64,000 bases of DNA. Source: Anaerocolumna xylanovorans DSM 12503. GTDB lineage: Bacteria > Bacillota > Clostridia > Lachnospirales > Lachnospiraceae. Below, piece by piece: positions 9,701 to 18,219 of this stretch. The DNA is taken from assembly GCF_900143645.1 (NCBI RefSeq), contig NZ_FRFD01000006.1:248001-312000 (forward strand), given 5' to 3'. Every line of letters starts with the position of its first letter. Position 1 is the stretch's first letter. A program made the translations under genes and the position numbers. The notes beneath the pieces were generated by a model. The model saw nothing but the letters and a program-made list of their open reading frames with translations, was not told where the DNA came from and did not search any database.

Positions 9701-10573
9701 GGTCAGGTACTTGAAATCCACTTAAGCCTTGCTGCCAAGGTACTTGGCTTTAAGGTGGCCACACCTGTATTTGATGGTGCCAATGAGTATGACATTATGG
9801 ATACTCTGGAGCTTGCCAACGATTATGTCAATACGGAGTGGGAAGAGTTCTATAACAAATACAAGGATATCCTTGACCCGGAGGTTATGGATTATCTGGA
9901 AAATAATAAAGCTTACAGAGAGCAATGGAAGGGTGTTCCTATCAACAGGGACGGTAAAGTAAGACTTCGTGACGGCAGAACCGGTGAATTTTTTGACGGA
10001 GCTGTTACAGTTGGATTCATGCATTACTTAAAACTCCACCATCTGGTAGACGATAAGATTCATGCCCGTTCTACAGGACCATATTCCTTAGTAACACAGC
10101 AGCCTTTAGGCGGTAAAGCCCAGTTCGGCGGACAGAGATTCGGTGAAATGGAGGTTTGGGCGCTGGAAGCTTACGGTGCTGCTTATACTCTTCAGGAAAT
10201 CCTTACGGTAAAATCCGATGATGTTACCGGACGTGTAAAGACCTATGAAGCTATTATTAAAGGTGAGAATATTTCCGATCCCGGAATTCCGGAATCTTTC
10301 AAAGTACTCTTAAAAGAACTTCAGTCACTGGCACTGGATGTAATCGTGTTGGATGAAAATGGTCATGAAGTTAAGATGACAGAGAATATTGATTACGGCG
10401 ATGGCGATTTAACACCTCTTATTGAGGGTGATAACAACTTCCATTATGACGAAGATTATAGTGAAGCCGGATACCGTGAGACGACTGCCGAAGAAGAAGA
10501 CAGCTTCTTTGATCCGTTTGAGGAGGATACGGTAGACCTTAGCGATGTGGACGATGAAGATTTAGAAGAATAG
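6740..10573 (+). CDS. rpoB: RNA polymerase beta subunit
   Basis: 1277 residues starting at ATG 6740, nine bases after AAGGGGTG. A GTG 12 bases earlier overlaps that ribosome site and is unlikely. The rifampicin region 'GSSQLSQFMDQHNPLGELTHKR' then 'RLSALGPGG' keeps the drug-sensitive Asp, His and Ser. The catalytic C-terminal block includes 'KMAGRHGNKGVVS' and 'GGQRFGEMEVWALEAYGA'. The last 50 residues are strongly acidic (EEEDSFFDPFEED...), which is beyond the core fold. It pairs with beta' encoded 55 bases downstream. Confidence 0.98.
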   Translation: MDKNRIRPIKVGNGVRMSYSRQKEVLEMPNLIEVQKDSYQWFLDEGLKEVFDDISPIEDYSGHLSLEFVDFVLCEDDVKYSIEECKERDSTFAAPLKVKVRLHNKENDEINEHDIFMGDLPLMTETGTFVINGAERVIVSQLVRSPGIYYAIGHDKIGKRLFSSTVIPNRGAWLEYETDSNDVFYVRVDRNRKVPITVLIRALGIGSNIEIQELFGEEPKILASITKDPSDNYQDGLLELYKKLRPGEPLSVESAESLINSMFFDPRRYDLAKVGRFKFNKKLALKNRVIGCTLAEDVVNKETGEILAEAGTVITEELAITIQNAAVRSIMVQAEERNVKVLSSMMVDLNCYLDVDKKELGITEEVYYPVLKSILEEYKNIEDIKLAIKRNISELIPKHITKDDIIASINYNIHLEYGIGGADDIDHLGNRRIRAVGELLQNQYRIGLSRMERVVRERMTTQDLEGVSPQSLINIKPVTAAVKEFFGSSQLSQFMDQHNPLGELTHKRRLSALGPGGLSRDRAGFEVRDVHYSHYGRMCPVETPEGPNIGLINSLASYARINEYGFIEAPYRKVDKTDPKNPRVTDEVVYLTADEEDRYVVAQANEPLDENGYFTDSNISGRYKEETLEYPKSRIDLMDVSPKMVFSVATAMIPFLENDDANRALMGSNMQRQAVPLLITEAPVVGTGIELKAAVDSGVCVVTEKAGVVEKSTSREIIIKNSDGTKNTYKLLKFARSNQGTCINQRPIVVKGDKVEAGQVIADGPSTSQGELALGKNPLIGFMTWEGYNYEDAVLLSERLVQEDVYTSVHIEEYEAESRDTKLGPEEITRDVPGVGDDALKDLDERGIIRIGAEVRAGDILVGKVTPKGETELTAEERLLRAIFGEKAREVRDTSLRVPHGEYGIIVDAKVFTRENGDELSPGVNQTVRVYIAQKRKIQVGDKMAGRHGNKGVVSRVLPAEDMPFLPNGRPLDIVLNPLGVPSRMNIGQVLEIHLSLAAKVLGFKVATPVFDGANEYDIMDTLELANDYVNTEWEEFYNKYKDILDPEVMDYLENNKAYREQWKGVPINRDGKVRLRDGRTGEFFDGAVTVGFMHYLKLHHLVDDKIHARSTGPYSLVTQQPLGGKAQFGGQRFGEMEVWALEAYGAAYTLQEILTVKSDDVTGRVKTYEAIIKGENISDPGIPESFKVLLKELQSLALDVIVLDENGHEVKMTENIDYGDGDLTPLIEGDNNFHYDEDYSEAGYRETTAEEEDSFFDPFEEDTVDLSDVDDEDLEE

Positions 10574-10628
10574 TCTACTGTAATAAGAGCGGATTTGAAA
10601 AATCCGTCACTATGAAAGGGAGTGCCAG

Positions 10629-13600
10629 ATGATGCCAGAAGTGGTAAATAACCAAAGTAGTCAGGATATAACCTATGATGCTATAAAAATCGGCCTTGCT
10701 TCTCCTGAAAAAATCAGAGAGTGGTCCAGGGGCGAGGTAAAGAAACCGGAGACTATTAACTACAGAACCTTAAAGCCTGAAAAAGACGGACTGTTCTGTG
10801 AAAAAATCTTCGGACCCAGCAAGGATTGGGAGTGTCATTGTGGAAAATACAAAAAAATTCGTTATAAAGGTGTTGTATGCGACAGATGCGGTGTTGAAGT
10901 AACAAAAGCGTCTGTCCGCAGGGAGAGAATGGGGCATATTGAACTTGCTGCCCCCGTATCCCATATATGGTACTTTAAGGGTATCCCCAGCCGTATGGGC
11001 TTAATTCTGGATTTATCCCCCAGAACGCTTGAAAAAGTACTCTACTTTGCATCCTATATTGTACTGGATAAGGGAACCAGTGACTTACAGTACAAGCAGG
11101 TTCTTAATGAAAAGGAATACCGTGAAGCCTATGAGAAATATGGCAACAGATTCCGTGTAGGCATGGGTGCGGAAGCAATTCAGGAGCTTTTAATGGCAAT
11201 TAACTTAGAGGCGGAATCCAAAGAGCTAAAGAAGGGCTTAAAGGATTTTACCGGACAGAAGAGAGCCAGAGTTATCAAGAGACTGGAAGTAGTAGAAGCT
11301 TTCCGTGAATCAGGAAACAGACCGGAATGGATGATACTTTCCGTTGTTCCTGTAATTCCTCCGGATTTAAGACCTATGGTTCAGCTGGATGGCGGACGTT
11401 TCGCTACCTCTGATATGAACGACCTGTACAGAAGAATCATCAACCGTAACAACCGTTTAAAGAGACTTTTAGAGCTCGGAGCACCTGACATTATCGTAAG
11501 AAATGAAAAGAGAATGCTTCAGGAAGCAGTAGATGCTTTAATTGATAACGGAAGAAGAGGAAGACCCGTTACAGGACCCGGAAACCGTGCCTTAAAGTCC
11601 TTATCCGATATGTTAAAGGGTAAGCAGGGACGTTTTCGTCAGAACTTACTTGGTAAGCGTGTTGACTATTCCGGACGTTCCGTTATCGTAGTTGGTCCCG
11701 AATTAAAGATTTATCAGTGCGGTCTCCCCAAAGAAATGGCAATCGAATTATTTAAACCCTTTGTTATGAAGGAATTAGTTGCTAAGGGAACTGCCCATAA
11801 TATAAAATCCGCCAAGAAGATGGTGGAAAGACTTCAGTCCGAGGTATGGGATGTGTTAGAAGAGGTAATCAGAGAGCATCCTGTAATGCTTAACCGTGCC
11901 CCGACACTTCACAGACTCGGTATACAGGCTTTCGAGCCGGTACTGGTAGAAGGTAAAGCTATCAAGCTTCATCCTCTTGTTTGTACTGCTTTCAACGCTG
12001 ACTTCGACGGTGACCAGATGGCTGTGCATTTACCTTTGTCCGTAGAGGCACAGGCAGAGTGCAGATTCCTTCTGCTTTCCCCGAACAACCTCTTAAAGCC
12101 CTCCGATGGTGGTCCCGTAGCCGTTCCTTCACAGGATATGGTTCTTGGTATTTACTATCTGACTTTACAGAAGCCCGGAGATTTAGGAGAAGGACACTTC
12201 TTTAAGAGTGTAAATGAAGCAATCTTAGCTTATGAAAATGGTGCTATCACACTTCATGCAAGAATTAATGTAAGACGTACCGGAGTGAACAGTGAAGGTG
12301 CAACAGTTACCAAGACCATTGAGTCCACCTTAGGACGTTTTATCTTCAATGAAATTATAAGCCAGGATTTGGGATTTGTAGACAGGAGCAATCCTGATAA
12401 CTTTCTTTTACCGGAAATTGATTTCCATGTAGGAAAGAAGCAGCTTAAGAAGATTCTTGAGAAATGCATCAATACTCATGGAGCTACAAAGACTGCGGAA
12501 ACACTGGATGCCATTAAATCCTTAGGATACAAATATTCCACAAGGGCAGCCATGACCGTATCCATTTCCGACATGACCGTTCCTCCTCAAAAGAAGACCA
12601 TTATTGCAGGAGCAGAAGCAAGAATAGAAGAGATTTCAAAGAACTTCCGCCGCGGTCTTATGACAGAGGATGAAAGACATAAAGCAGTTATTGATACCTG
12701 GAAGGTAGCCGATGATGATATTACAGAAGCTCTTCTTACGGGACTTGATAAATACAACAATATTTACATGATGGCTGACTCCGGTGCCCGTGGTTCCGAT
12801 AAGCAGATCAAACAGCTTGCCGGTATGCGTGGTCTTATGGCGGATACATCAGGACGTACCCTGGAGCTTCCTATTAAGTCCAATTTCCGTGAAGGTCTGG
12901 ACGTTTTGGAATACTTCATGTCTGCTCACGGTGCCAGAAAGGGTCTCTCCGATACTGCTCTTCGTACAGCCGACTCCGGTTACTTAACCCGTCGTCTGGT
13001 AGACGTATCACAGGATCTCATTATACGTGAAGTTGACTGCTGTGAAGGAAAAGAAGTCCCTGGAATGTGGATTAAGGCCTTTACAGATGGCAGTGAAATG
13101 ATTGAAAGCTTAGAAGAGAGAATCACCGGAAGATATTCCTGTGAGACGATCAATGATGATGACGGTGAGGTTATTGTAAAGGCTAACCATATGATAACCC
13201 CTAAGCGTGCTGCTAAGATTGTAGCAACAAAGAAAATCCAGGAACAGGGCTATGGCGCTAAGGTAAGGATTCGTACCATCTTAACCTGTAAATCTCATAT
13301 TGGTGTATGTGCGAAATGCTATGGCGCTAACATGGCAACAGGTGAAGCAGTACAGGTAGGTGAGGCAGTTGGTATTATCGCGGCACAGTCCATTGGTGAG
13401 CCCGGTACACAGCTTACTATGCGTACTTTCCATACCGGTGGTGTTGCTGGTGATGATATCACACAGGGTCTTCCCCGTGTTGAAGAGTTATTTGAAGCAA
13501 GAAAACCCAAGGGACTTGCAATTATTGCAGAGTTCGGCGGCGTTGTAACGATAAAGGATACCAAGAAAAAGCGTGAAGTCATTGTAACAAACAATGAAAC

Positions 13601-14354
13601 CGGAGAGGCCAAGACCTATCTGATTCCTTACGGTTCCCGTATAAAAGTATTAGACGGAGATGTTTTGGAAGCTGGTGATGAACTGACAGAAGGTAGCGTA
13701 AATCCTCATGATATCTTAAAGATCAAAGGAGTTCGTGCCGTTCAGGACTACATGATCCAGGAAGTTCAGCGTGTATACCGTTTACAGGGTGTTGAAATCA
13801 ATGATAAGCATATTGAGGTTATCGTTCGTCAGATGTTAAAGAAAATCCGTATCGAGAATAGCGGAGATGCTGAATTCTTACCTGGTAAACTTGTGGATAT
13901 ACTGGAATTTGAAGATGTCAATGAAGAGTTAAAAGAGAGAGGATTAACCATTGCAGATGGCAAGCAGGTAATGCTTGGTATCACAAAGGCATCCCTTGCA
14001 ACCAACTCTTTCCTTTCTGCCGCTTCCTTCCAGGAAACTACGAAGGTATTGACAGAGGCTGCCATTAACGGAAAAGTCGATCCATTAATCGGACTTAAGG
14101 AAAACGTTATTATAGGTAAACTGATTCCTGCCGGAACCGGTATGAAGAGATACCGCTCTGTAAAATTAGACAGCGATATGGAAGAAGAGATTATCCTTTC
14201 TGAAGATTTTGAAGACAGTAGTTATCAAAATTTCAATTATTCAGATGATGCCATGGACGATGATTTAGATAGTATTGAGCTGGATGAGTTCGAGGATGAA
14301 GAATTTTCAGATGAGGAATTCGAGGAAGAACCTTCCGATGATTCTGAGAAATAA
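10629..14354 (+). CDS. rpoC: RNA polymerase beta' subunit
   Basis: 1241 residues. The zinc-binding N-terminus (CHCGKYKKIRYKGVVCDRCG) is followed by the active-site motif NADFDGDQMAVH with the three Mg-binding aspartates. Later come the trigger-loop region ('QSIGEPGTQLTMRTFHTGG') and the second zinc cluster (CEGKE...; 'CKSHIGVCAKCYG'). The C-terminus carries a run of about 40 mostly Asp/Glu residues, like the acidic tail of RpoB. The start is ATG 10629 or the adjacent ATG 10632, after GGGAG. It ends the transcription unit before a long terminator. Confidence 0.98.
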   Translation: MMPEVVNNQSSQDITYDAIKIGLASPEKIREWSRGEVKKPETINYRTLKPEKDGLFCEKIFGPSKDWECHCGKYKKIRYKGVVCDRCGVEVTKASVRRERMGHIELAAPVSHIWYFKGIPSRMGLILDLSPRTLEKVLYFASYIVLDKGTSDLQYKQVLNEKEYREAYEKYGNRFRVGMGAEAIQELLMAINLEAESKELKKGLKDFTGQKRARVIKRLEVVEAFRESGNRPEWMILSVVPVIPPDLRPMVQLDGGRFATSDMNDLYRRIINRNNRLKRLLELGAPDIIVRNEKRMLQEAVDALIDNGRRGRPVTGPGNRALKSLSDMLKGKQGRFRQNLLGKRVDYSGRSVIVVGPELKIYQCGLPKEMAIELFKPFVMKELVAKGTAHNIKSAKKMVERLQSEVWDVLEEVIREHPVMLNRAPTLHRLGIQAFEPVLVEGKAIKLHPLVCTAFNADFDGDQMAVHLPLSVEAQAECRFLLLSPNNLLKPSDGGPVAVPSQDMVLGIYYLTLQKPGDLGEGHFFKSVNEAILAYENGAITLHARINVRRTGVNSEGATVTKTIESTLGRFIFNEIISQDLGFVDRSNPDNFLLPEIDFHVGKKQLKKILEKCINTHGATKTAETLDAIKSLGYKYSTRAAMTVSISDMTVPPQKKTIIAGAEARIEEISKNFRRGLMTEDERHKAVIDTWKVADDDITEALLTGLDKYNNIYMMADSGARGSDKQIKQLAGMRGLMADTSGRTLELPIKSNFREGLDVLEYFMSAHGARKGLSDTALRTADSGYLTRRLVDVSQDLIIREVDCCEGKEVPGMWIKAFTDGSEMIESLEERITGRYSCETINDDDGEVIVKANHMITPKRAAKIVATKKIQEQGYGAKVRIRTILTCKSHIGVCAKCYGANMATGEAVQVGEAVGIIAAQSIGEPGTQLTMRTFHTGGVAGDDITQGLPRVEELFEARKPKGLAIIAEFGGVVTIKDTKKKREVIVTNNETGEAKTYLIPYGSRIKVLDGDVLEAGDELTEGSVNPHDILKIKGVRAVQDYMIQEVQRVYRLQGVEINDKHIEVIVRQMLKKIRIENSGDAEFLPGKLVDILEFEDVNEELKERGLTIADGKQVMLGITKASLATNSFLSAASFQETTKVLTEAAINGKVDPLIGLKENVIIGKLIPAGTGMKRYRSVKLDSDMEEEIILSEDFEDSSYQNFNYSDDAMDDDLDSIELDEFEDEEFSDEEFEEEPSDDSEK

Positions 14355-14408
14355 TCGAAACAATAGAGAATGATTATTTTACAAAAATTAAATAAATAAC
14401 AGCAAAGG

Positions 14409-14456
14409 GAGTTGTTTCAAAACTAATTGATTAGTTTTGAAGCAGCTCTTATTTTT
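14409..14456 (+). terminator. Strong intrinsic terminator after rpoC
   Basis: GAGTTGTTTCAAAACTAA (14409-14426) pairs with TTAGTTTTGAAGCAGCTC (14431-14448), 18 pairs including two G-U, with a TTGA loop and then TTATTTTT. Confidence 0.95.
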
Positions 14457-14459
14457 ATG

Positions 14460-14573
14460 TCAATAAGCGTCTTTGTTCTTTTCATCCGTATCTTTTGCAT
14501 CCAGTTCGTATAATAGGCCTTCCCAGAGTTTTCTATCTTTTAGTTGGGCAAGGCTAATTCCTTTTTCCTGAAA
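14460..14573 (-). pseudogene. Possible remnant of a minus-strand coding sequence
   Basis: A 37-codon open stretch with protein-like composition (..SLAQLKDRKLWEGLLYEL..) ends with TGA at 14460-14462 and has a stop directly upstream. It has no start codon and no ribosome site. A near-duplicated AAAGAATCAGCCTT / AAAGGAATTAGCCTT pair lies at its left end. It may be the tail of a decayed gene. I do not recognise the family, and chance cannot be excluded. Confidence 0.25.
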
Positions 14574-14684
14574 CTAATTTATGTAAGGCTGATTCTTTTT
14601 CGAGGCTTGGCTCCTAGTAAAGCGGAGAACCAATTCTATTCATTATCGTTAGTGTACCTTCTTTCAAAGTTATTTTAAATAAAA

Positions 14685-14783
14685 ATTACAAGCTGCCAAA
14701 AGTTTGCTTTATCCTCTATTGCATAGGGGGTTGCCAAACTGCCAATATGGGCATCTTTAGCAGAGACCTTAGCAGCTTGTAAT
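14685..14783. repeat. 99-bp inverted-repeat element of unknown nature
   Basis: ATTACAAGCTGC (14685-14696) and GCAGCTTGTAAT (14772-14783) are perfect 12-base inverted repeats. Between them are AGTTTG/CAAACT (14701-14706 with 14735-14740), CCTCTAT-TGC-ATAGGGG (14713-14729) and TGCC/GGCA (14740-14753). Read on the minus strand, the last arm is followed by TTTTTATTT, as in an intrinsic terminator. A 45-codon open minus-strand frame without a start also crosses it. It could be a small MITE, a structured RNA with its own terminator, or decayed coding DNA. Confidence 0.45.
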
Positions 14784-14980
14784 GGCGTTATAGAAAATAA
14801 TTTCCAAAATGACTACTGTAGAAGTCTGATCTATATAATCTTTGTCTAATCTGCATATTCTCTCCAATAAAATGTATCCGCCTGAAAAGTGCTTAATACG
14901 AGAGGATTGATATTAAGTTATCCGGCAATACTTTAATTGATGACAGGGATAATATATTCTAAAGGGGCCACTTGATTAGA
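14784..14980. other. Non-coding stretch before the nrdJ promoter
   Basis: No convincing gene, tRNA or strong hairpin. A 22-codon minus-strand frame after GGAGAG is too short to claim. Confidence 0.5.
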
Positions 14981-15029
14981 TTGACATACATATTGTGTTG
15001 GCGTATAATATTTACACAATATATAGTGC
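14981..15029 (+). promoter_or_regulatory. nrdJ promoter with two NrdR boxes
   Basis: A consensus promoter, TTGACA (14981-14986) with TATAAT (15004-15009) and a 17-base spacer. A near-perfect NrdR box, ACACAATATATAGTGC, lies at 15014-15029. A partial one at 14983-14998 has a perfect right half, TATTGTGT. Their centres are 31 bases apart, about three helical turns, which is the spacing known for paired NrdR sites. The NrdR repressor would cover the -35, -10 and start region when dATP is abundant. The nrdR gene itself is not in the window. Confidence 0.8.
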
Positions 15030-15166
15030 TATTGCGAGGCGTGATAAAGCCAGTGTGAAAATTAAAATACAATTTCCCCTTTTATCTGTGCGCTACTCCA
15101 GGCAAGCTTGCGATATTCAGAGGGATTGTGTAAAAAGTACAATATATATTTCGACTACATATCCAG

Positions 15167-15193
15167 GAATATCAAATGGAAGATTTGATATTC
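15167..15193 (+). promoter_or_regulatory. Hairpin directly before the nrdJ ribosome site
   Basis: GAATATCAAAT (15167-15177) and ATTTGATATTC (15183-15193) form an 11-bp perfect stem with a GGAAG loop, four bases before AAAGGAG. An ATG at 15176 sits inside this stem and is therefore a poor start candidate. The hairpin may tune translation or mRNA stability. Confidence 0.6.
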
Positions 15194-15208
15194 ACGAAAG
15201 GAGCTTAC

Positions 15209-17287
15209 ATGAAAGAACTGTTATCAAAAGAATTTTTATCTAAATACATGGATGTAGAGAGTCCTCTTAAAGGCATTGGAGAGTTTATATATTTGAGGAC
15301 CTATTCGAGATACATAAATGAAAAGGGCAGAAGGGAGAACTGGTTTGAAACTGTCCTTCGAACAGTTAATTACAATGTAATGCTGGGAGTTGATTATAAG
15401 AAAAAGCATGGCATTGAGATTGATTGGGAGGAAGAGAGAAAAGAAGCGGAGAGATTTTTTGAAGCCTTATTTTACTTAAAGACCTTTCCAGCCGGCAGAA
15501 CCCTTTATATGGGAGGTACGGACATTGTAAAGGAATATCCCCTCGCCAATTATAACTGCTGCTTTACGACCATTGAAAATCTGAAGGATTTTACGGATGT
15601 TTTTTATTTGCTGATGTTAGGCTGTGGCGTTGGCGTCCGCTTGGAAAAGAAGGTAACAGGATCATTGCCCGGAATCAGAAAAGTCGGGATGACAGGAAGA
15701 TATGAGGAAGGTGTGAGGTCCCTTTTGACAAAAGAAGAAAGGGAAAACACTACCCTTGCGCTTAAGAAGGATACGGCAACACTTTCTATTGGAGACAGCA
15801 AAGAAGGCTGGTGCAAAGGACTGGAACTGTATTTTGAACTTATAAGCAGTGAGATTTATCAGGATGTTAAAACGATAACCATAGACTACAGTTATGTCAG
15901 ACCGGAAGGGGAACGACTCAAGCGGTTTGGCGGAAGGGCCTCCGGCTATAAATCCTTAAAGAGAATGTTTGAAAAAATAAATGAAGTAGTAGCAGATTCC
16001 AATGGAGAGTTAAAGACAATCCATCTTTTGGATATCGCTACAATTATCAGTGAAAATGTAGTATCCGGCGGTGTCAGAAGAAGTGCTATGATGGTAATCT
16101 GTGAGGAAGATGATAAAGAGGTCATAAATGCCAAGAGAAATCTCTATAAGGTGGTAGATAACCAGTGGATAGAGGATACGAAAATATCCCACCGGAAAAT
16201 GAGCAATAATTCCGTGCTTTATAATCGAATACCCACAAAGGATGAAATTAAGGCAATTCTTAACTCGATACGGATTAACGGTGAACCCGGTTTTCTAAAT
16301 AACAGAGAAGCCCTGCGCAGAAAGGGAACCTTTCAGGGCTGCAACCCCTGCGGAGAAATACTGTTACGTTCCAAACAATGCTGCAATTTGTCCACTAATA
16401 ACCTGTTGAGCTTTGTAAAAGAAAATAACACTCTTGATATGGAAGCACTGTTAGAGGTAATCAGGCTTTCTGCCAGGCTTACTCTTAGGATGACACTGGT
16501 AGATGTAGAACTTCCTGCCTGGAATAAGGTCATGCAGGAGGATAGGATTGTAGGAGTATCCTTGACAGGGATGATGGATATGATGAACAGAACCGGTATG
16601 GGTTATGAGGAGTTAAGAAAATTACTCATAGTTTTAAAGAAAGCAGTTCATGAAGAAGGAGAGAAGTACTGCAGGGAACTGGGGATAGAGAAACCAAGGC
16701 TTATGACTACCATCAAGCCGGAGGGAACCCTGTCCAACCTGCCGGGAGTCAGTTCAGGTGTGCATTATTCCCATGCTCCTTATTATATCAGAAGGGTCCG
16801 GATTTCCGTAACAGATCCTCTGTATAAAATGATTGAACAGCAAGGATGCTATCCTGTCTATAACGAAGTGGGACAGAGTGATGAAAATTGCACGGTTAAG
16901 GTTATTGAATTCCCTGTGAAGTCACCGGCCGGTAAGACAAAGTACCAGGTGAGTGCATTAGAACAGCTTAATCTTTATAAGCTTACAATGGAAGCATGGA
17001 CTGACCATAATACTAGTATCACCGTACATGTAAGGGAAAATGAATGGGAAGATGTTGCGGAATGGCTTTCTGAAAATTTCGACAAGGCAGTTGGAATTAC
17101 CTTTCTTCCATTAATGGAAGAGACTTACCCCTTGCTTCCATATGAATCCACAACGAAAGAAGATTATGAAGAACGTATCAGATTAAGCAGACCTGTTGAT
17201 TATACGCTATTAAATAAATTGGAAAATGAGGGAGACAATGAACTTCTGGATGAGGATTGTGAGTCCGGGGCATGCCCGGTAAGATAA
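15209..17287 (+). CDS. nrdJ: Adenosylcobalamin-dependent ribonucleoside-triphosphate reductase (class II, monomeric)
   Basis: 692 residues from ATG 15209, which follows AAAGGAG by five bases. The protein resembles the Lactobacillus leichmannii RTPR type, a little shorter than its roughly 740 residues. Visible features are 'FPAGRTLYMGG', 'NYNCCFTTIENL' (substrate-site cysteine region), 'MLGCGVGVRLEKK', the active-site loop 'GCNPCGEILL' with the thiyl-radical region, and 'CCNLSTNNL'. The C-terminal shuttle pair is CESGAC. It reduces NTPs to dNTPs with a B12-derived radical and needs no oxygen, which suits an anaerobe. It is transcribed alone from the NrdR-type promoter. Confidence 0.93.
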   Translation: MKELLSKEFLSKYMDVESPLKGIGEFIYLRTYSRYINEKGRRENWFETVLRTVNYNVMLGVDYKKKHGIEIDWEEERKEAERFFEALFYLKTFPAGRTLYMGGTDIVKEYPLANYNCCFTTIENLKDFTDVFYLLMLGCGVGVRLEKKVTGSLPGIRKVGMTGRYEEGVRSLLTKEERENTTLALKKDTATLSIGDSKEGWCKGLELYFELISSEIYQDVKTITIDYSYVRPEGERLKRFGGRASGYKSLKRMFEKINEVVADSNGELKTIHLLDIATIISENVVSGGVRRSAMMVICEEDDKEVINAKRNLYKVVDNQWIEDTKISHRKMSNNSVLYNRIPTKDEIKAILNSIRINGEPGFLNNREALRRKGTFQGCNPCGEILLRSKQCCNLSTNNLLSFVKENNTLDMEALLEVIRLSARLTLRMTLVDVELPAWNKVMQEDRIVGVSLTGMMDMMNRTGMGYEELRKLLIVLKKAVHEEGEKYCRELGIEKPRLMTTIKPEGTLSNLPGVSSGVHYSHAPYYIRRVRISVTDPLYKMIEQQGCYPVYNEVGQSDENCTVKVIEFPVKSPAGKTKYQVSALEQLNLYKLTMEAWTDHNTSITVHVRENEWEDVAEWLSENFDKAVGITFLPLMEETYPLLPYESTTKEDYEERIRLSRPVDYTLLNKLENEGDNELLDEDCESGACPVR

Positions 17288-17377
17288 AGAAAACGAAGAA
17301 TTTATTAAAATTTTACATGAAATTATCACAAATAAGCGGAATTTAACAGTCTTAGTGGTATTTTCATTTGAAAACCC

Positions 17378-17406
17378 TTGACAAAAAAAAATGTTTAAAG
17401 TATAAT
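17378..17406 (+). promoter_or_regulatory. Promoter of the str operon
   Basis: TTGACA (17378-17383), a 17-base A-rich spacer and TATAAT (17401-17406), a full consensus promoter 101 bases before rpsL. Confidence 0.9.
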
Positions 17407-17506
17407 CATAAGGCGCGATTTTATATTGCGTCAATGTTTATGTTTATTTTAAGCAAAAGGCAAGGCGGCTCAATGAAATCTTATAATAATCAGGAGGTGA
17501 AAATTA

Positions 17507-17926
17507 ATGCCTACATTTAATCAATTAGTTAGAAAAGGTAGAAAGACGGTTGAGAAGAAATCTACTTCTCCTGCTCTTCAAAAAGGATTTAACTCCTTAA
17601 ACAAGAAGTCTACTGACGTATCCTCACCCCAAAAAAGAGGTGTGTGTACAGCAGTTAGAACTGCAACTCCTAAGAAGCCTAATTCAGCTCTTAGAAAAAT
17701 CGCCAGAGTCCGTCTTTCTAACGGAATCGAAGTAACAAGCTATATCCCCGGAGAAGGCCACAACCTTCAGGAGCATAGTGTTGTTCTGATCAGAGGTGGA
17801 AGGGTTAAGGATTTACCCGGTACCCGTTACCACATTGTCAGAGGTACATTAGATACAGCAGGTGTTGCTAAGAGAAGACAGGCTCGTTCCAAGTATGGAG
17901 CGAAGAGACCTAAAGCAGGTAAATAA
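17507..17926 (+). CDS. rpsL: 30S ribosomal protein S12
   Basis: 139 residues with the conserved 'TPKKPNSALRKIARV' loop and 'RGGRVKDLPGTRYH', the two regions that contact the decoding site. The lysines whose change gives streptomycin resistance are present, so the sequence looks wild type. AGGAGGTG precedes the ATG. It is the first gene of rpsL-rpsG-fusA-tuf. Confidence 0.97.
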   Translation: MPTFNQLVRKGRKTVEKKSTSPALQKGFNSLNKKSTDVSSPQKRGVCTAVRTATPKKPNSALRKIARVRLSNGIEVTSYIPGEGHNLQEHSVVLIRGGRVKDLPGTRYHIVRGTLDTAGVAKRRQARSKYGAKRPKAGK

Positions 17927-18219
17927 TTAAGTTTTTCGCTAATCATTAAGTGCCGGATTAATTTTTATTTCAGATTGGGGTAAAATAAAGGAGCCGCGTT
18001 TTATCACCGCAGAGGAAGAACATTTTGTTTCACCAACGGAATAGATTTGAAAGATAAGTTAAACTGTGCGCGAACACAACCATCCGGTTAAGCCGGGGAT
18101 GTGAGTACCGATGATTTAAGGGAACTTATGCAGGACAGAACAGGTAAAGCCTGTTTGTCTATCCGGAATAAGCATTTCTTTATTTCCGGGCAATAAGGAT
18201 TATTAAGGAGGGAAGAAAC
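17927..18219 (+). other. 293-base structured rpsL-rpsG intergenic leader
   Basis: No gene is visible. The RNA can form CATCC-GG...GGATG near 18080-18101, ACAGG-TAAA-GCCTGT within a longer GACA/TGTC stem near 18132-18160, and CCGGAATAA / TTATTTCCGG near 18163-18190. The unusual length and folds suggest an autoregulatory site. S7 is known to bind the rpsL-rpsG intercistronic RNA in Escherichia coli. An equivalent role here is only inferred. Confidence 0.5.

Noticed and set aside
14685..14783. SAM-like or cobalamin-like riboswitch before nrdJ
   Set aside because: A GGCAACC stretch on the minus strand and the B12-linked gene suggested it, but the conserved boxes of the SAM-I and cobalamin riboswitches are absent, and nrdJ has its own promoter downstream.
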